NCBI GenBank assembly: GCA_020634625.1
Contig: JACKBJ010000013.1
Location: forward strand, 30,252 to 94,251
Reading direction: 5' to 3'
From: Caldilineae bacterium
Lineage (GTDB): Bacteria; Chloroflexota; Anaerolineae; Epilineales; Epilineaceae
DNA: 64,000 bases
The notes beneath the pieces were generated by a model. It had not been told where the DNA came from, searched no databases, and worked only from the letters and a program-made list of their open reading frames with translations. Made by a program: the position numbers and the translations under genes. Below are positions 49,876 to 60,800 of the stretch, piece by piece (within the stretch, counting starts at the first letter, position 1; each line of letters begins with the position of its first letter).

Positions 49876-52800
49876 CTAGCGGCAGGGGATGGCGGTGGCG
49901 ATCTGGCGGTAGATCGCCTCGAGCGCCCGGCCGTCCGAAGCGAAGAAGCTGCGCTCGGGGCCGGCGATCGAGCGCAGCTGATCCATGTCGACGTCGCTGC
50001 CGAGGCCGACGGCGTAGATCAGGGCGCCCAGGCTGCGGGCTTCCAGCGCCGCCCGGCGCAGCTCGGCGCTGGCGCCGCTCTGGCTACCGTCCGAAAGCAG
50101 CACGATCACGCCCTGATTGCCGGGCTTGCGACGGGGGCCGATCAGCTCGGTCACCGCCGCCTGCAGCGCCAGGTCGATGCGCGTCCCGGGGCTCGACTCC
50201 AGGCGCTCGATGGCGCTCTGCAGCGTCGAAAGATCGCTGCCCAGGCCGGCCGCCAGACGCGCGACGTTGTTGAAGCCGACGACGGCCGCCTGATCGCGCC
50301 GCAGGTCGATCAGGCCGACGAAGGTGGCGGCAGCCTGCTTGGCATCCTCCAGCTTCTGGCCGGCCATGCTGGAGGAGGTGTCGACCAGCAGGACCACGTC
50401 GACCGGGGTTGCGCTGCTGCGGCAGCCGTTGAGCAGCGGCAGGTAGAGCGCCTGCGGCTCCGGGCTGGGGCTGGCGGTGGCCGTGGCGGTCGGGCTGGGC
50501 GTCGGCGTGGGCGTGATGGCGCAGATCGTCGGCACCGGGAAGGTGAAGCGGCGCCGGATGCCGTCGCCATCGGTGTAGTCGGCGAAGGCACCCAGATTGC
50601 TCGGGTGGCAGCCGGGCGTGTCGGCCGAGACGGCGTAGGTGAGGGTGATCCCCGAGACCGGGAGCAGGCCTCGGGCCCAGCGCAGGCGGGACGGGCTCTC
50701 CAGCGCCGCCGGGCGGGCGGAGCCGGGCAGGTAGCCGAACTCGGGCGCGATCAGGTCGTCGATGATCAGGTTGCCCGCCAGGCTGGACAGGACCTCGCGC
50801 AAGATGCGGCTGTAGATCGGGTAGAGCTCGCTCGGGTTGGGCGCCGAATAGTAGCGGCCGGCGATGCCGGCGATGTCGACCAGCACGTCGCGCGCCACGT
50901 CGGAGCCCAGGCCGATGGTATAGATCTGGGCGCCCCAGCCCCTGGCTTCGGCGGCAACCAGGCGCGGGTCGTCGCCGCTGGTGTTGAACTGGCCGTCGGT
51001 CAGCAGGATCATCACCGGGAGGGCATCGCGACGGCCGTTGGCTTCGAGCTCGGCGCGGGCAGCCCGCAGGGCCTGGGCCAGGTTGGTCTCGCCCTCCGGG
51101 CGCATGGCCTCCAGGCCATCGATGACTCGGGCGATGTCGTCGGTCAAGGGGACGTCGAGTCGGGCTTCGGCGCTGAACGAGACCAGCGCCAGCCGGTGAT
51201 AGCGCAGGTCCAGCAGCTCGGCGAAGGCGCGGGCCGCGCCTTGGGCCGCCAGCAGCTTCTGGCCGCGCATCGAGCTGGAGCGGTCGATAATCAGCACGAT
51301 GTCGGCACCGACGACGCGGGAGTTGTTGGGGCAGTCGGCCGAGAGGGTCAGGGTGACCTCGGCGCTGGCGCCGAGGACTACCGTCGACGGCGCGGCGACC
51401 TTGTCGCCCGCCACCCGGCAGGCCAGCACGGAAGGCGTCGGCGTGACGCTGGGCTCGGGCGACTCGGTGGGCGGGATGCCGGCGCTGGGAGCGAAGACGT
51501 GCACCGCGCGGGCACCGGCGTCGGCGAGGTACACCTGGCCATCCGGCCCCAGCGCCAGATCGACCAGGTCGAGGCTGCCTCCGGCGCCCAGTTCGGGCTG
51601 CCAGCGGGCCAGCAGGCGACCCCGCTGGCCTTCGTGGATCTCGACGAAGCCGTCGGCCAGGATCGCGGCGATCACCAGCTCGTCGCCCCAGCGCGCGCTG
51701 GCCAATCGGCGCGGGCCAGCGAGCAGTCCCGCCTGCCAGATCCCGTCCGGCGCCTCGGGGCGCTGCCAGCGCTGCACCATCGCGCCGATCAGGTCGGCCG
51801 TATGGAGTCGACCGTCGGCCGATACCGCCAGGTCCGCCGGCCACAAGCCGGCATCGGAGGCCCAGGCATAGGGCCGCAGCCGAAGACCGTCGTCGGGGTT
51901 GAATGTGGCCACCGTGCCCTGTCGCGGCCGCGTCACATAGACCGCCGCCGGGCTGGCGGCGATGCGCCCGCCCAGGGCACAGTCGCAGTCGACCGCCCAG
52001 TCGGGCGCCGGCTCGTCACCGATCGGCATGCGCAGCACCTGCCCCGACAGGGTGCTGGCGTACAGCTCGCCCTCCGGCCCCAGCGCGATGTCGATCGTGT
52101 CCAGCGGGGCGGTGCCGATCAGGCGCGGGCGCGCGCCCTCGGCCAGCCGCACCAGCCGCGCATCGTTGCCGTCGTAGGCCAGGAGGCCGCCGTCGGCCAT
52201 CGGTGCCAGGCCGATCGGCGGGCGGGGCGCAGGGATCGACTCGCGCGGCGCGAAGCGGTCCTGGACCCGCCCGCCGACCAGGCGCTCGATCAAGCGATCG
52301 TCGGCGCCGTAGAGCAGGGTGTGGAACCGTTCGGTGCCGGCGCTCAGCGCCAGGCCGGCCTCGCCCGAAGCGATCGACCAGCTCCAGCTGGCGTTTCCGA
52401 TCGGCGGCGCGCCCATGGCGCCCAGCGAACGGCTGCCGGCCGGCCGACCTTCGGCGTCGAAGCGCAGGACGATCGGAGCGCCCGGATCGTCCGGATCCTG
52501 GGCCCGGACCAGCACCTGCAGGCCGCCGGCGCCGTCGGGGGCCAGGGCCAGCGGCGTATGCTCGCCCATGTCCAGGCGGCCGAGCGGGAGGCCGTCCAGG
52601 GTCAGGATGCGGACGGCCGATTCGAGGGGGCGGACGATGGCGAGGCGCGACTCGTCGAGCACCGCGATCTGCCCGGCTGGCCCGGTGGTGTCGCCCACCT
52701 CGAAGTCGCCCCCCGACCAGGTCGACTCGACCAGGATGCGGTGGATCCGCCCCTCGCTGCTGACGAAGAGATCGCCCGAGATGCGCTCGACCGCCATGTC

Positions 52801-53280
52801 GACCGGCCGACCGATGTAGGCGATGCTGCGCAAGGGGCGCTCGGCCGAGCCATCCGGTCGTCGCGTGTCGAGATAGAGCCCCCGGAACACCAAGCCCGCT
52901 TCGCCCCGTTCGTAGCGCATCCACAGCAGGTGCACGCGCTGACGCACGTCGTCCACGGCCAGACTCGCCGGGACGAGAACCTCGTCGTCCGGCGCGGCTC
53001 GCCAGGTGTCGCGCAGCCGTCCGGCGACGTCGAAGACGAGCACCTCGTTGTGCGCGCCGTCGATGGCGTACAGCCCTTCGGGGCCCAGGCCGAGATCGAT
53101 CGGAGCCGAGGGGGCCGCCGGCAGGACCCAGCTGGTCTCGAGCGCGTAGTCCTGACCGACGGGCGCCTGGGCGATCGGGGCGGCGAGGCCCGGGCCGGCG
53201 ATGCCCAGACCGATCAAGCCGGCCAGGGCGACCAGGGCGGTGCCCGCGGGGAACCTGGAGCCAGGGCGGAGCAGCTGCAT
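49876..53280 (-). CDS. secreted beta-propeller plus two-VWA protein
   Basis: The 1134-residue protein has a signal peptide (ALVALAGLIGLGIAGPGLA). Residues about 40-620 have NHL/YVTN-like propeller strands (IDLGLGPEGLYAIDGAHNE, DIALGPEGELYASTLSG, LDLVDLALGPDGQVYLADAG). A short PT linker is followed by VWA1 (DIVLIIDRSSSM at about 660), a beta-domain, and a Pro/Thr/Ser linker with LYLPLLNGC. VWA2 (DVVLLVDTSSSM, about 960) and the end AIYRQIATAIPCR match the 25930 paralogue. It is extracellular. GGAG precedes ATG 53280. It probably leads a unit with CPBP and GT28. The ligand is unknown. Confidence 0.88.
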   Translation of the reverse strand: MQLLRPGSRFPAGTALVALAGLIGLGIAGPGLAAPIAQAPVGQDYALETSWVLPAAPSAPIDLGLGPEGLYAIDGAHNEVLVFDVAGRLRDTWRAAPDDEVLVPASLAVDDVRQRVHLLWMRYERGEAGLVFRGLYLDTRRPDGSAERPLRSIAYIGRPVDMAVERISGDLFVSSEGRIHRILVESTWSGGDFEVGDTTGPAGQIAVLDESRLAIVRPLESAVRILTLDGLPLGRLDMGEHTPLALAPDGAGGLQVLVRAQDPDDPGAPIVLRFDAEGRPAGSRSLGAMGAPPIGNASWSWSIASGEAGLALSAGTERFHTLLYGADDRLIERLVGGRVQDRFAPRESIPAPRPPIGLAPMADGGLLAYDGNDARLVRLAEGARPRLIGTAPLDTIDIALGPEGELYASTLSGQVLRMPIGDEPAPDWAVDCDCALGGRIAASPAAVYVTRPRQGTVATFNPDDGLRLRPYAWASDAGLWPADLAVSADGRLHTADLIGAMVQRWQRPEAPDGIWQAGLLAGPRRLASARWGDELVIAAILADGFVEIHEGQRGRLLARWQPELGAGGSLDLVDLALGPDGQVYLADAGARAVHVFAPSAGIPPTESPEPSVTPTPSVLACRVAGDKVAAPSTVVLGASAEVTLTLSADCPNNSRVVGADIVLIIDRSSSMRGQKLLAAQGAARAFAELLDLRYHRLALVSFSAEARLDVPLTDDIARVIDGLEAMRPEGETNLAQALRAARAELEANGRRDALPVMILLTDGQFNTSGDDPRLVAAEARGWGAQIYTIGLGSDVARDVLVDIAGIAGRYYSAPNPSELYPIYSRILREVLSSLAGNLIIDDLIAPEFGYLPGSARPAALESPSRLRWARGLLPVSGITLTYAVSADTPGCHPSNLGAFADYTDGDGIRRRFTFPVPTICAITPTPTPSPTATATASPSPEPQALYLPLLNGCRSSATPVDVVLLVDTSSSMAGQKLEDAKQAAATFVGLIDLRRDQAAVVGFNNVARLAAGLGSDLSTLQSAIERLESSPGTRIDLALQAAVTELIGPRRKPGNQGVIVLLSDGSQSGASAELRRAALEARSLGALIYAVGLGSDVDMDQLRSIAGPERSFFASDGRALEAIYRQIATAIPCR

Positions 53281-53632
53281 GGGACATCTCCGATCGCGGC
53301 GCGGGGCATGCCTGGAGCCTGGCGAGCGGCGCAGGTGCCGGTTCGGTATGGGGAGGCCTGGCCCCGCGGCGCTTGACCAGGGCTGCCGCGACGACCGGGT
53401 CCAGGCGGATCGACGAGGTAAATCTAGCATTAACTGCGTCCCGGGCGCAAGGTCGCGATCGGGGGTGACAAAACCGTTAAGCATGGCTATAATGTCGGCT
53501 AGCCGAGCCCAGAACCCACATCCGGCCACTCGGTCGTCCACCCGCCACAGCCCAGCGTGCCGCTCCGCGCCGACCCGGCACCCTCGTCGAAGGTGCCGGG
53601 GGGTCGCAACGGTGTAGCCCAAGGAGCCCCTC
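53281..53632. other. 352-base divergent intergenic region
   Basis: There is no gene here. The plus strand has a near-consensus promoter (53465-53493) for the giant beta-helix gene. On the minus strand TTGCGC (53451-53446), 18 bases, then TAGATT is a weaker candidate for the VWA gene. The segment 53405-53500 is clearly AT-richer than its surroundings. Confidence 0.6.
53465..53493 (+). promoter_or_regulatory. near-consensus sigma70 promoter
   Basis: GTGACA (53465-53470), a 17-base spacer, then a perfect TATAAT (53488-53493): eleven of twelve consensus positions. It lies 140 bases before GTG 53633, giving a leader of about 130 bases. It is the best promoter in the window. Confidence 0.75.
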
Positions 53633-56600
53633 GTGTTCCGTGCCAGCCCCCAGCTTCGTTGGATCCCCGGCCTCCTCCTGGTGCTCGTCGCCGGGCTGGG
53701 TCCGGCCCGCGCGGACACGCCGGATGGTGCGCCACAGCCCGCGCGCTACCACGGGAACGTGAGCTGGTACGGCGGCCCGGCGCTCGACGGCATGCTGATC
53801 AGCGCCGAGCTCGACGGCCAGGTCTTCGCCACGGCGCTGGTCGAGAGCGACGGCGCGACCGCCACCTACGACCTGCTCGTGCCGGCCGACGATCCGGGCA
53901 CCGGCGCCAAGGAGGGCCCGGCCGAGGCCGAGGTCTTCACCTTCAAGGTGCACGGCGTCAGCGCATCCAGCCCCCTGTCGGGCGAGGGCTTCAACTCGGG
54001 CGAGGACCGCAGCATCGACCTGGCGGCCGCCAAGCTGGAGGTCTGCCTCGGCGCCTATCACGACTACGACCGGGACGGCGCCCACGACGTGGACGAGCCC
54101 TGGTTGTCGGGGGTCACCCTCAACGTGGTGCAGTTCATCGTGCAGCGCAGCTACCTGACCACCGGCAGCGACGAGCCGAGCTGCGCGCTGCACATGGACG
54201 TGATGACCCAGATCAAGGCGGTCGACTGGCCGGCGGAGTACGAACCGCGCGACGCGACCAGCCTGTCGGGCATCAATCTGAGCCAGACCCAGGGCGTCTT
54301 CTACATCGACATCCCCTTCGTCTCGGACGTGGTGCCGCCGCCGGGCGCGACCAACGCGCCCCAGACGGCCACCGCGACGCCGCTCAGCTTCCCCGGCCCG
54401 ACCGGCCAGGCGCCGTTGCCGACCGCCACCAGCAGCCCCAGCACGACGCCGACGGCGTCGTCGACGCCGACGCCCAGCGCCACCGTCACCGAGAGCCCCG
54501 AGCCGACGGCGACCGAGACGCCGCTGCCGCCGGGCGTGACCCCGACCGAGACCTCGACCGCCACGGCGAGCGCCACCGCGCCGCCGAGCGCCACGCCGAC
54601 CGCCAGCGCGACCGACGCGCCGACGGCGACGCCGACGCTCACGGCGACCTCGACGCCGGTCCGGGTGACCGAGAGCGTCCTCGTGGTCAACACGGTGGCG
54701 GATCCCGGCGCGCTGGGCGATGGGACCCTGAGCCTGCGCGAAGCGCTGCGGCTGGTCACGGGCGCGCTGTCCACCGACGCGCTCGATGCCGCTGAGCGGG
54801 CGCAGATCACCGGTGCGCCGGGCGCGGCGATGGCCGACATGATCGCCTTCGACCCGGGCGTCTTCCCGCCGGCCGCTCCCTCGACCATCTTCGTGCAGCC
54901 CCCGAGCGAGGAGCCCGCGGCATCGCCGACGCCGAGCGACCTGCTCAGCGCCATGCACTTCACCCGGGAGAGCCTGCCGCCGCTCTCGACCGGCAACGAC
55001 ATGATCAACGCCGTCGGTAGCGGGGTGGTGCTGGCCGCCGGGGTCGGTGGATCGGGCTTCGATGGCCTGGTCATCAGCTCGCCGGGCAACGTCGTGAAGG
55101 GCCTGACCCTGCACAGCTTCAACGCCGGCATCGTGCTCGAGGGCGCCGCCGCCGACAACGTGATCGGGGGCAGCAACAGCGGCGACGGCGTGATCCTGAT
55201 CCGCAACATCGTGGGCCTGGTGATGACCGGCAGCGGCGTCACTGGCAACTACGTGCTCGGCAGCCGCATGGGCGTCGACGCCTCCGAGGGCGCCGGCGAC
55301 GGCAATGCGACGCACGGTATCCTGGTCAACGACGGCGCCAGCGGCAACCGCATCGGCGAGGTGGCGCTGGCCGGCGGCGGCTTCCCCGGCAACGTCATCT
55401 CGGGCAACGGCCTGGACGGCATCGCCGTCCTGGGGGTCGGCACCGACAACACCGTCATCAAGTTCAACCGCATCGGGACCAACGCCGCCGGCAGCCTGGC
55501 CATCCCCAACGGCCAGGGCATCGTGGTCGGCGGCGGCGCCAAGGGCACCTTGATCGGCAGTGGGTCGTTGTCGGTGGGCAACATCATCAGCGGCAACGCG
55601 GGCGAGGGCATCTGGATCCAGTCGTCGGGCACGCGCTCCACCGTGGTGCAGTCCAACCTGATCGGCACCGGTCCGAGCCAGTTCGACCCGATCCCCAACG
55701 GCGGCGACGGAATCCTGATCGACGACGGCGCCAGCGGGAACCTGATCGGCGGTGCGAGCCAGACGGCCGGCAACCGCATCGTCTTCAACGGCAACGCCGG
55801 CATCCGCGTGCGAGGCGAGCGAACGGTGGCCAACACCATCCAGCGCAACAGCATCGCCGCCAGCATGGGCGACGGGATTGTCCTGGAGAGCGGAGGCAAC
55901 CGCAACCTGGCGGCGCCGATCCTCACCGCCGTCGGCCCCCGCTTCGTCGAGGGTGTCGCGGTGCCGGGCAGTCGGATCGAGATCTTCTCGGACAACGACG
56001 TCGAGGGCGCTCGCTACGAGGGCCGAACGGTCACCGACGCCGGCGGCTTCTTCCGCTTCGACGCCCCCTTCGATCTGAGCGGCCCGGCCACCACCGCGAC
56101 CGTCACCGACGCGGAGGGCAACACCAGCCCCTTCGGCGTGCCCGGCATCGCGCCGCCGACGCCCACCGCCGGGCCAAGCCCCACGCCGCGACCGCCGCTG
56201 ACCTTCAAGCGCTACCTGCCGCTGATGCTGCAGCGCGAGACCGTCTTCGCCAGCCTTTCGGTCCAGCCAAGCCGCTCAGCGCTGCGGCCCGGCGAGGTGG
56301 TCGCGTTGGCCCTCGACCTGACCGAGATCCGCGCGCTCTTCGGCTTGCAGATGACCCTGAGCTTCGACCCGGCCATCCTCGAGGTCCTCGACGAGGATCC
56401 CCTGCAGGACGGGGTGCAGATCGCTCCGGGCAACTTCCCGGCGCCCGACCGCATCTTCCTGCCCGAGAATCGGGTCGACAACGCCGGCGGTCGCATCTTC
56501 TACTCGCTGGCCCTGGTCGACGGCAACGGCGTCTCGGGCTCGGGCACGGTCGCCCGACTGCGCGTACGGGCCAAGGCGCCCGGGCGCAGCGAGCTGCGCT

Positions 56601-57706
56601 TCGTCGATCTGATGGCCTCCGATCGCCTGGCGGCCCGCATCGCCATCGCCGGTCGCGGCGGCATCGTCGACGTCGTCGCGGCCCCGAGCGCGACCCCGCC
56701 GCCGACCGCCAGCGCGACGGCGCCGCCGCCCAGCCCGACCGCGACGGCCAGCCCGCCGCCGCCGAGCGCGACCCCGATTCCACCCAGCGCGACCCCGCTG
56801 CCGCCATCGCCGACACCGGAGACGCCGAGCGCGACGCCCAGCTCGACGGCCACGCCCTCCAACACGCCGACCCCGAGCGTCACGCCGACGCCTTCGGACA
56901 CCCCGACGCCCAGCGACACGCCGACGCCGAGCGATACGCCGACGCCCAGCGAGACGCCCACGATCACGCCGACGCCGAGCGTGACGCCGACGCCGAGCGT
57001 GACGCCGACGGCCTCCGATACCCCGACGCCGACCGAGACGGCGACACCCAGCGTGACGCCGACGGCTTCGGATACGCCGATGCCGACGCAGACGCCTTCG
57101 ATCACGCCGACGCCGCGCCCCAGCGAGACGGCCCTGCCCTCGGCGACCCCGCGTCCGGCGAGCGCCACCCCGAGGCCCAGCGTGACGCCCATCGCGACGC
57201 CCGATGGCTGCGCGCACCCGGTTCAACATGGCGACTTCGAGACGGATGGCGCCTGGACCTTCCGCGGTGGCCGCCAGCCGCGCTACTCGGCCGACAAGGT
57301 CCACGACGGTCGACGCAGCCTGCTCCTGGGCATCCGCCCGGGCGAGCCGAACGCCTATGCCTACTCGACCGCCTGGCAGGCGCTGGCCGTGCCGGCCGGA
57401 GCCCGCCGCATGACGGTCAGCGCCTGGACCTACCAGGCGGCCGAGCCGGGTGGGGGCCCGGATCGCCAGCTGATGCTCGTCTACGATATCGACCCGGATC
57501 GGAACCAGCAGGGGCAACGCAGCCCGATCGCCTACGTCTTCGGCGAGCGCCTGAACGTCGATGCCTGGCAGAAGCGCACCATGACGCTCGACGTCAGCGC
57601 CTATCGGGGTGGCACGCTGTGGCTCTACAGCACCGTCGCCAACGATGGCTATGGGGGACGCGCCTGGATGTACCTGGACGACATCGACGTGGCCTTCTGC
57701 CCCTGA
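53633..57706 (+). CDS. giant secreted protein: beta-helix, cohesin-like, PT repeats, carbohydrate-binding-like domain
   Basis: The product is 1357 residues. GTG 53633 has AAGGAG (53621-53626) at six bases. Order: signal peptide; an N-terminal beta-domain (36-245) with DYDRDGAHDVDEP; PT linker; CSLREA-type beta-helix (about 345-840; LVVNTVADPGALGDGTLSLR, many GN.ISGN rungs); RYLPLMLQRE (about 859). A cohesin-like domain follows (870-1020; ALDLTEIRALFGLQMTLSFD), then a 170-residue Pro/Thr/Ser repeat and a C-terminal galactose-binding-like domain (HGDFETDGAWTF, then YLDDIDVAF). No dockerin is seen in the window. The layout suggests a surface protein that binds carbohydrate and other proteins. 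No active site is evident. Confidence 0.88.
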   Translation: MFRASPQLRWIPGLLLVLVAGLGPARADTPDGAPQPARYHGNVSWYGGPALDGMLISAELDGQVFATALVESDGATATYDLLVPADDPGTGAKEGPAEAEVFTFKVHGVSASSPLSGEGFNSGEDRSIDLAAAKLEVCLGAYHDYDRDGAHDVDEPWLSGVTLNVVQFIVQRSYLTTGSDEPSCALHMDVMTQIKAVDWPAEYEPRDATSLSGINLSQTQGVFYIDIPFVSDVVPPPGATNAPQTATATPLSFPGPTGQAPLPTATSSPSTTPTASSTPTPSATVTESPEPTATETPLPPGVTPTETSTATASATAPPSATPTASATDAPTATPTLTATSTPVRVTESVLVVNTVADPGALGDGTLSLREALRLVTGALSTDALDAAERAQITGAPGAAMADMIAFDPGVFPPAAPSTIFVQPPSEEPAASPTPSDLLSAMHFTRESLPPLSTGNDMINAVGSGVVLAAGVGGSGFDGLVISSPGNVVKGLTLHSFNAGIVLEGAAADNVIGGSNSGDGVILIRNIVGLVMTGSGVTGNYVLGSRMGVDASEGAGDGNATHGILVNDGASGNRIGEVALAGGGFPGNVISGNGLDGIAVLGVGTDNTVIKFNRIGTNAAGSLAIPNGQGIVVGGGAKGTLIGSGSLSVGNIISGNAGEGIWIQSSGTRSTVVQSNLIGTGPSQFDPIPNGGDGILIDDGASGNLIGGASQTAGNRIVFNGNAGIRVRGERTVANTIQRNSIAASMGDGIVLESGGNRNLAAPILTAVGPRFVEGVAVPGSRIEIFSDNDVEGARYEGRTVTDAGGFFRFDAPFDLSGPATTATVTDAEGNTSPFGVPGIAPPTPTAGPSPTPRPPLTFKRYLPLMLQRETVFASLSVQPSRSALRPGEVVALALDLTEIRALFGLQMTLSFDPAILEVLDEDPLQDGVQIAPGNFPAPDRIFLPENRVDNAGGRIFYSLALVDGNGVSGSGTVARLRVRAKAPGRSELRFVDLMASDRLAARIAIAGRGGIVDVVAAPSATPPPTASATAPPPSPTATASPPPPSATPIPPSATPLPPSPTPETPSATPSSTATPSNTPTPSVTPTPSDTPTPSDTPTPSDTPTPSETPTITPTPSVTPTPSVTPTASDTPTPTETATPSVTPTASDTPMPTQTPSITPTPRPSETALPSATPRPASATPRPSVTPIATPDGCAHPVQHGDFETDGAWTFRGGRQPRYSADKVHDGRRSLLLGIRPGEPNAYAYSTAWQALAVPAGARRMTVSAWTYQAAEPGGGPDRQLMLVYDIDPDRNQQGQRSPIAYVFGERLNVDAWQKRTMTLDVSAYRGGTLWLYSTVANDGYGGRAWMYLDDIDVAFCP
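56690..57200 (+). repeat. degenerate tandem repeats encoding TPTPS-type linker
   Basis: About 510 bases encode near-pure Pro/Thr/Ser/Ala with units such as TPTPSDTPTPSD and VTPTPS. The DNA shows repeated acgccgacgcc-type words, likely to vary in copy number by slippage. It separates the cohesin-like domain from the C-terminal binding domain and may be a heavily O-glycosylated stalk. Confidence 0.8.
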
Positions 57707-57812
57707 GCCGCCAGGTAGCATCGCGGGAAGCATCGCAAGCATGAGATAGCGTCGGGACGCGGCCAGCGCAGCGTCATCGCTGCGGACCGCGCCCCGGCGC
57801 GATGGGGGGGGC

Positions 57813-60800
57813 GTGAGAGGGATCCAGCTTGGGCAAAGCCGGGCTTTGGCTTGCGCCGCGCCCGATGCAGACGACAGGGCCGTGTCGCCGCTGCCGGTGC
57901 CGCCGACCGGTCGGATTCGACGCCTGGCGGCCGCGGGCGGTCTGGCCGGGCTCCTGCTGATCGGCGCGCTGGCGGGACTGAACCCGTCGCTGCCGGCACG
58001 GGCGCAGGACGGACGACGCCATGTCGACGACGACCCGGGCTGTGCCGGGGCCAGCCCCTGCCATGCCAGCATCCAGGCGGCGGTCGATGCTGCCGCGGAG
58101 GGCGAGATCATCGCCATCGCGCCCGGCGTCTACACCGAGACGGTGCTGCTGGTCGACAAGGCATTGGCCTTCGAGGGGCCCGAGGCCGCCTCGGTCGAGG
58201 GGCCGGACGACCCGACGACGCAGGCGATCTGGGTCGGGCAGTCCGGTGGTCTGCGCGGCGTGGCCCTGACGGTCGACGCCCGGAGCAAGGACATCGAGGG
58301 CCTGGCCCTGCGCGGCCTGCGCTTTCGCGCGTCCGGCCTTGGCATCCTGCTTCATGGGCGTCGGGCGGGCGATCCGGACCTTGCCTGGCCTGGACTGCCG
58401 GCGACGGAGCCCGATCGGGTCACCGTGGTGCGCGGTGCTCGGGTTTCGGGAAACCGATTCGAGGACATCGGCGGTGGCGGTCTGCCCGAGTCGGCAGCCC
58501 TGGTCGGCTATCGGACCGAGGATCTGGACCTTGCCACGAACCGCGTGACGGCGAGCGCCGGCGGCTTCGTGGCGCGTGTCGGACAGGGCCTCGCCATCGA
58601 CGACAATCGGATCGAGGGCGCCGGCGGGCCCGGCATCGAGCTGTCGGGCATCGGCGGCCTGGTGAGCCTACGGGCGAACCACATCTTCGAGCCCGCCGGC
58701 CGGGGAATCGACATCGACGATCCCGGCGCCGGTCAGGCCACCCTCGTCGGCCAGCTCGAGCTCGTCGACAATCGGGTCGATGCGCCGGGCGCCGAGGCCC
58801 TGCGCTTGCGGGCCGGTCCCAACCGGCGCTACAGCCGGGTGCTCGTCCGGAACAACGCGTTCCTGGGCGCCGGCCGCGGCGCCCTGGCGCTGGAGGCGGC
58901 CGTCGGCATCTTCGCCCGGGACGGCGATCTGCGCGGACTCGAGATCGACGGCGGCCGCATCGAGGGGCCGAGCCTGGACGATGCGGCCGGCCTGAGCATC
59001 GTCGGCGTCAGCCGCACGCTCGAGATCGATGGCCTGATCATCGCCGGGGCCGCCGGTCCGGGGCTGCGCCTGGAGGATGCCCGCGACGTCTGGCTGCACC
59101 GCAGCCAGATCAGCGGCTGTGTCGAGGCGGTGCGCATCGTCGAGACCCCCGCCAGCGATCCGGCCCAGCCCTTCGACCTGCGCCTGGGAGGCTCACCGGG
59201 CGAGGGCAACCGACTGCTCGACAACCGGCTGGGGCTGCGGCTCGAGAAGTCGGGCGCGGGAGCCTCGCATGACGTCGATGCCCGCTTCAACGACTGGGGC
59301 CTCGCCTGGGCACCGCAGATCGAGGCCTTGATCCAACATCGACCGGATGACGGTCGGCTCGGCAGCGTCAGCTTCATGCCGGCCCTGGGCATGCCGACGA
59401 CCGTCCTGCTCGACGCCGACCCGCCGCTGCTGGAGGCCGATGGTCGCGGAACGAGCCGCATCACGGCCCGGGTGCTGGATGCCGTCGGCCGGCCGGCGGC
59501 CGATGGCGCTCTGGTCAGCTTCGGCACCAACGGCGGCCGCCTCGACCGACCGGGCGCGCAGGTGGAGGCCGAGGACCCCTCGCAGGTCCAACGGCTGGGG
59601 GCCTGGGCCCGGCTGGACGATGCGCGCTACGGGCTGCCCTCGTCGCTGGCCTACCTGCGCGCCCTCGAGCCCGGCGCCACCCTGAGCTGGACCTTCGATG
59701 CGCCGGCCCTGGTCCTGCGCTACGGCCAGAGCCCGCTGGAGCCGGGCCGTTTTCGGGTGCGGATCGATGGCCAGCCGATGGGCGACGTCGAGACCCGTGG
59801 CGCGCGCCGCGAATGGGTCGAGCTTCCCCTGGCCGTCGGCCTCGATCCCGGCGATCACGTCCTCCAGCTCGAGCTCCTGCAGGGCGAGCTCGCCGTGGAC
59901 CGGATCCTGGCCGGAGCGAGCCTGGCCGGTGGACTGGCCAGCGCCACCTTGCAGGCGGCCGACACACCGGGACGCGCCAAGCTGCGGGCCGAGGCCTACG
60001 GCGCGCAGGGGATGGCCTTCGCCGGCCTCGAGATTCCCTTCGTCTCGGGCCCACCGGCATCGATGACGCTGATGCTCGACGCCTCTGCGCTGGTAGTGGG
60101 CGGAGCCAGCACGCGGGTCACGGCGCGGCTGCACGATGGAGCGGGACGACCCGTGCGCGACGGCACCCGGCTGCGCTTCTCGGCGCGCGGCGGGAGCATC
60201 AGCCCGGCGGAGGCCGCGACGCGTTCGGGGCTCGCCGAGGGCAGCTTCAGCAGTGGGACCGTCGCCGGCCAGGCGACCGTCATCGCCGCCACCGAGGGCC
60301 TGACGGTCAGTCGGGCGATCACCCTGTTGGCTGCGGCGCCGGCCAGCGTGGTCGTGACGGCCACCCGCAGCCAGCTGCCGGCCAACAGCGTCGCCAGCGC
60401 CGCGTTCCAGCTGTTGGTGCGCGACGCCTACGGCAACCCGGTTGCCGACGGCACGTCGGTCCTGCTCTCGAGCAGCCTGGGGCGCCTCGAGTCGGAGCGA
60501 GTCCTGACCCTGGGTGGCCGTGCGAGCGCCCGACTGGTCGCCGGAAACGCGGCCGGCGAGGCCCTGATTCGGGCCGAGGCCGGTCCCGCCCGCGGCGAGG
60601 CCCGCATCCGGCTGGTCGCGATGGATCTGCGGCTGTCCAAGGCGGCCGAGCCGCGCTCGGTCGTGGTTCCAGGCGAGCGCGTCACCTACTCGCTGCGGGT
60701 CGAGAACCCGGGCAGCGGCACGGTCTACGAGCTCGACCTGCTCGATCGCCTGCCCGCCGGGTTGATCTCGCCCAGCTTCCGAGCCGACTTCCGCCCCCGC

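Noticed and set aside
56690..57200. Tandem short repeats resembling a CRISPR array
   Set aside because: The repeats are in frame, encode Pro/Thr/Ser, have no unique spacers of constant length and lie inside a long gene.
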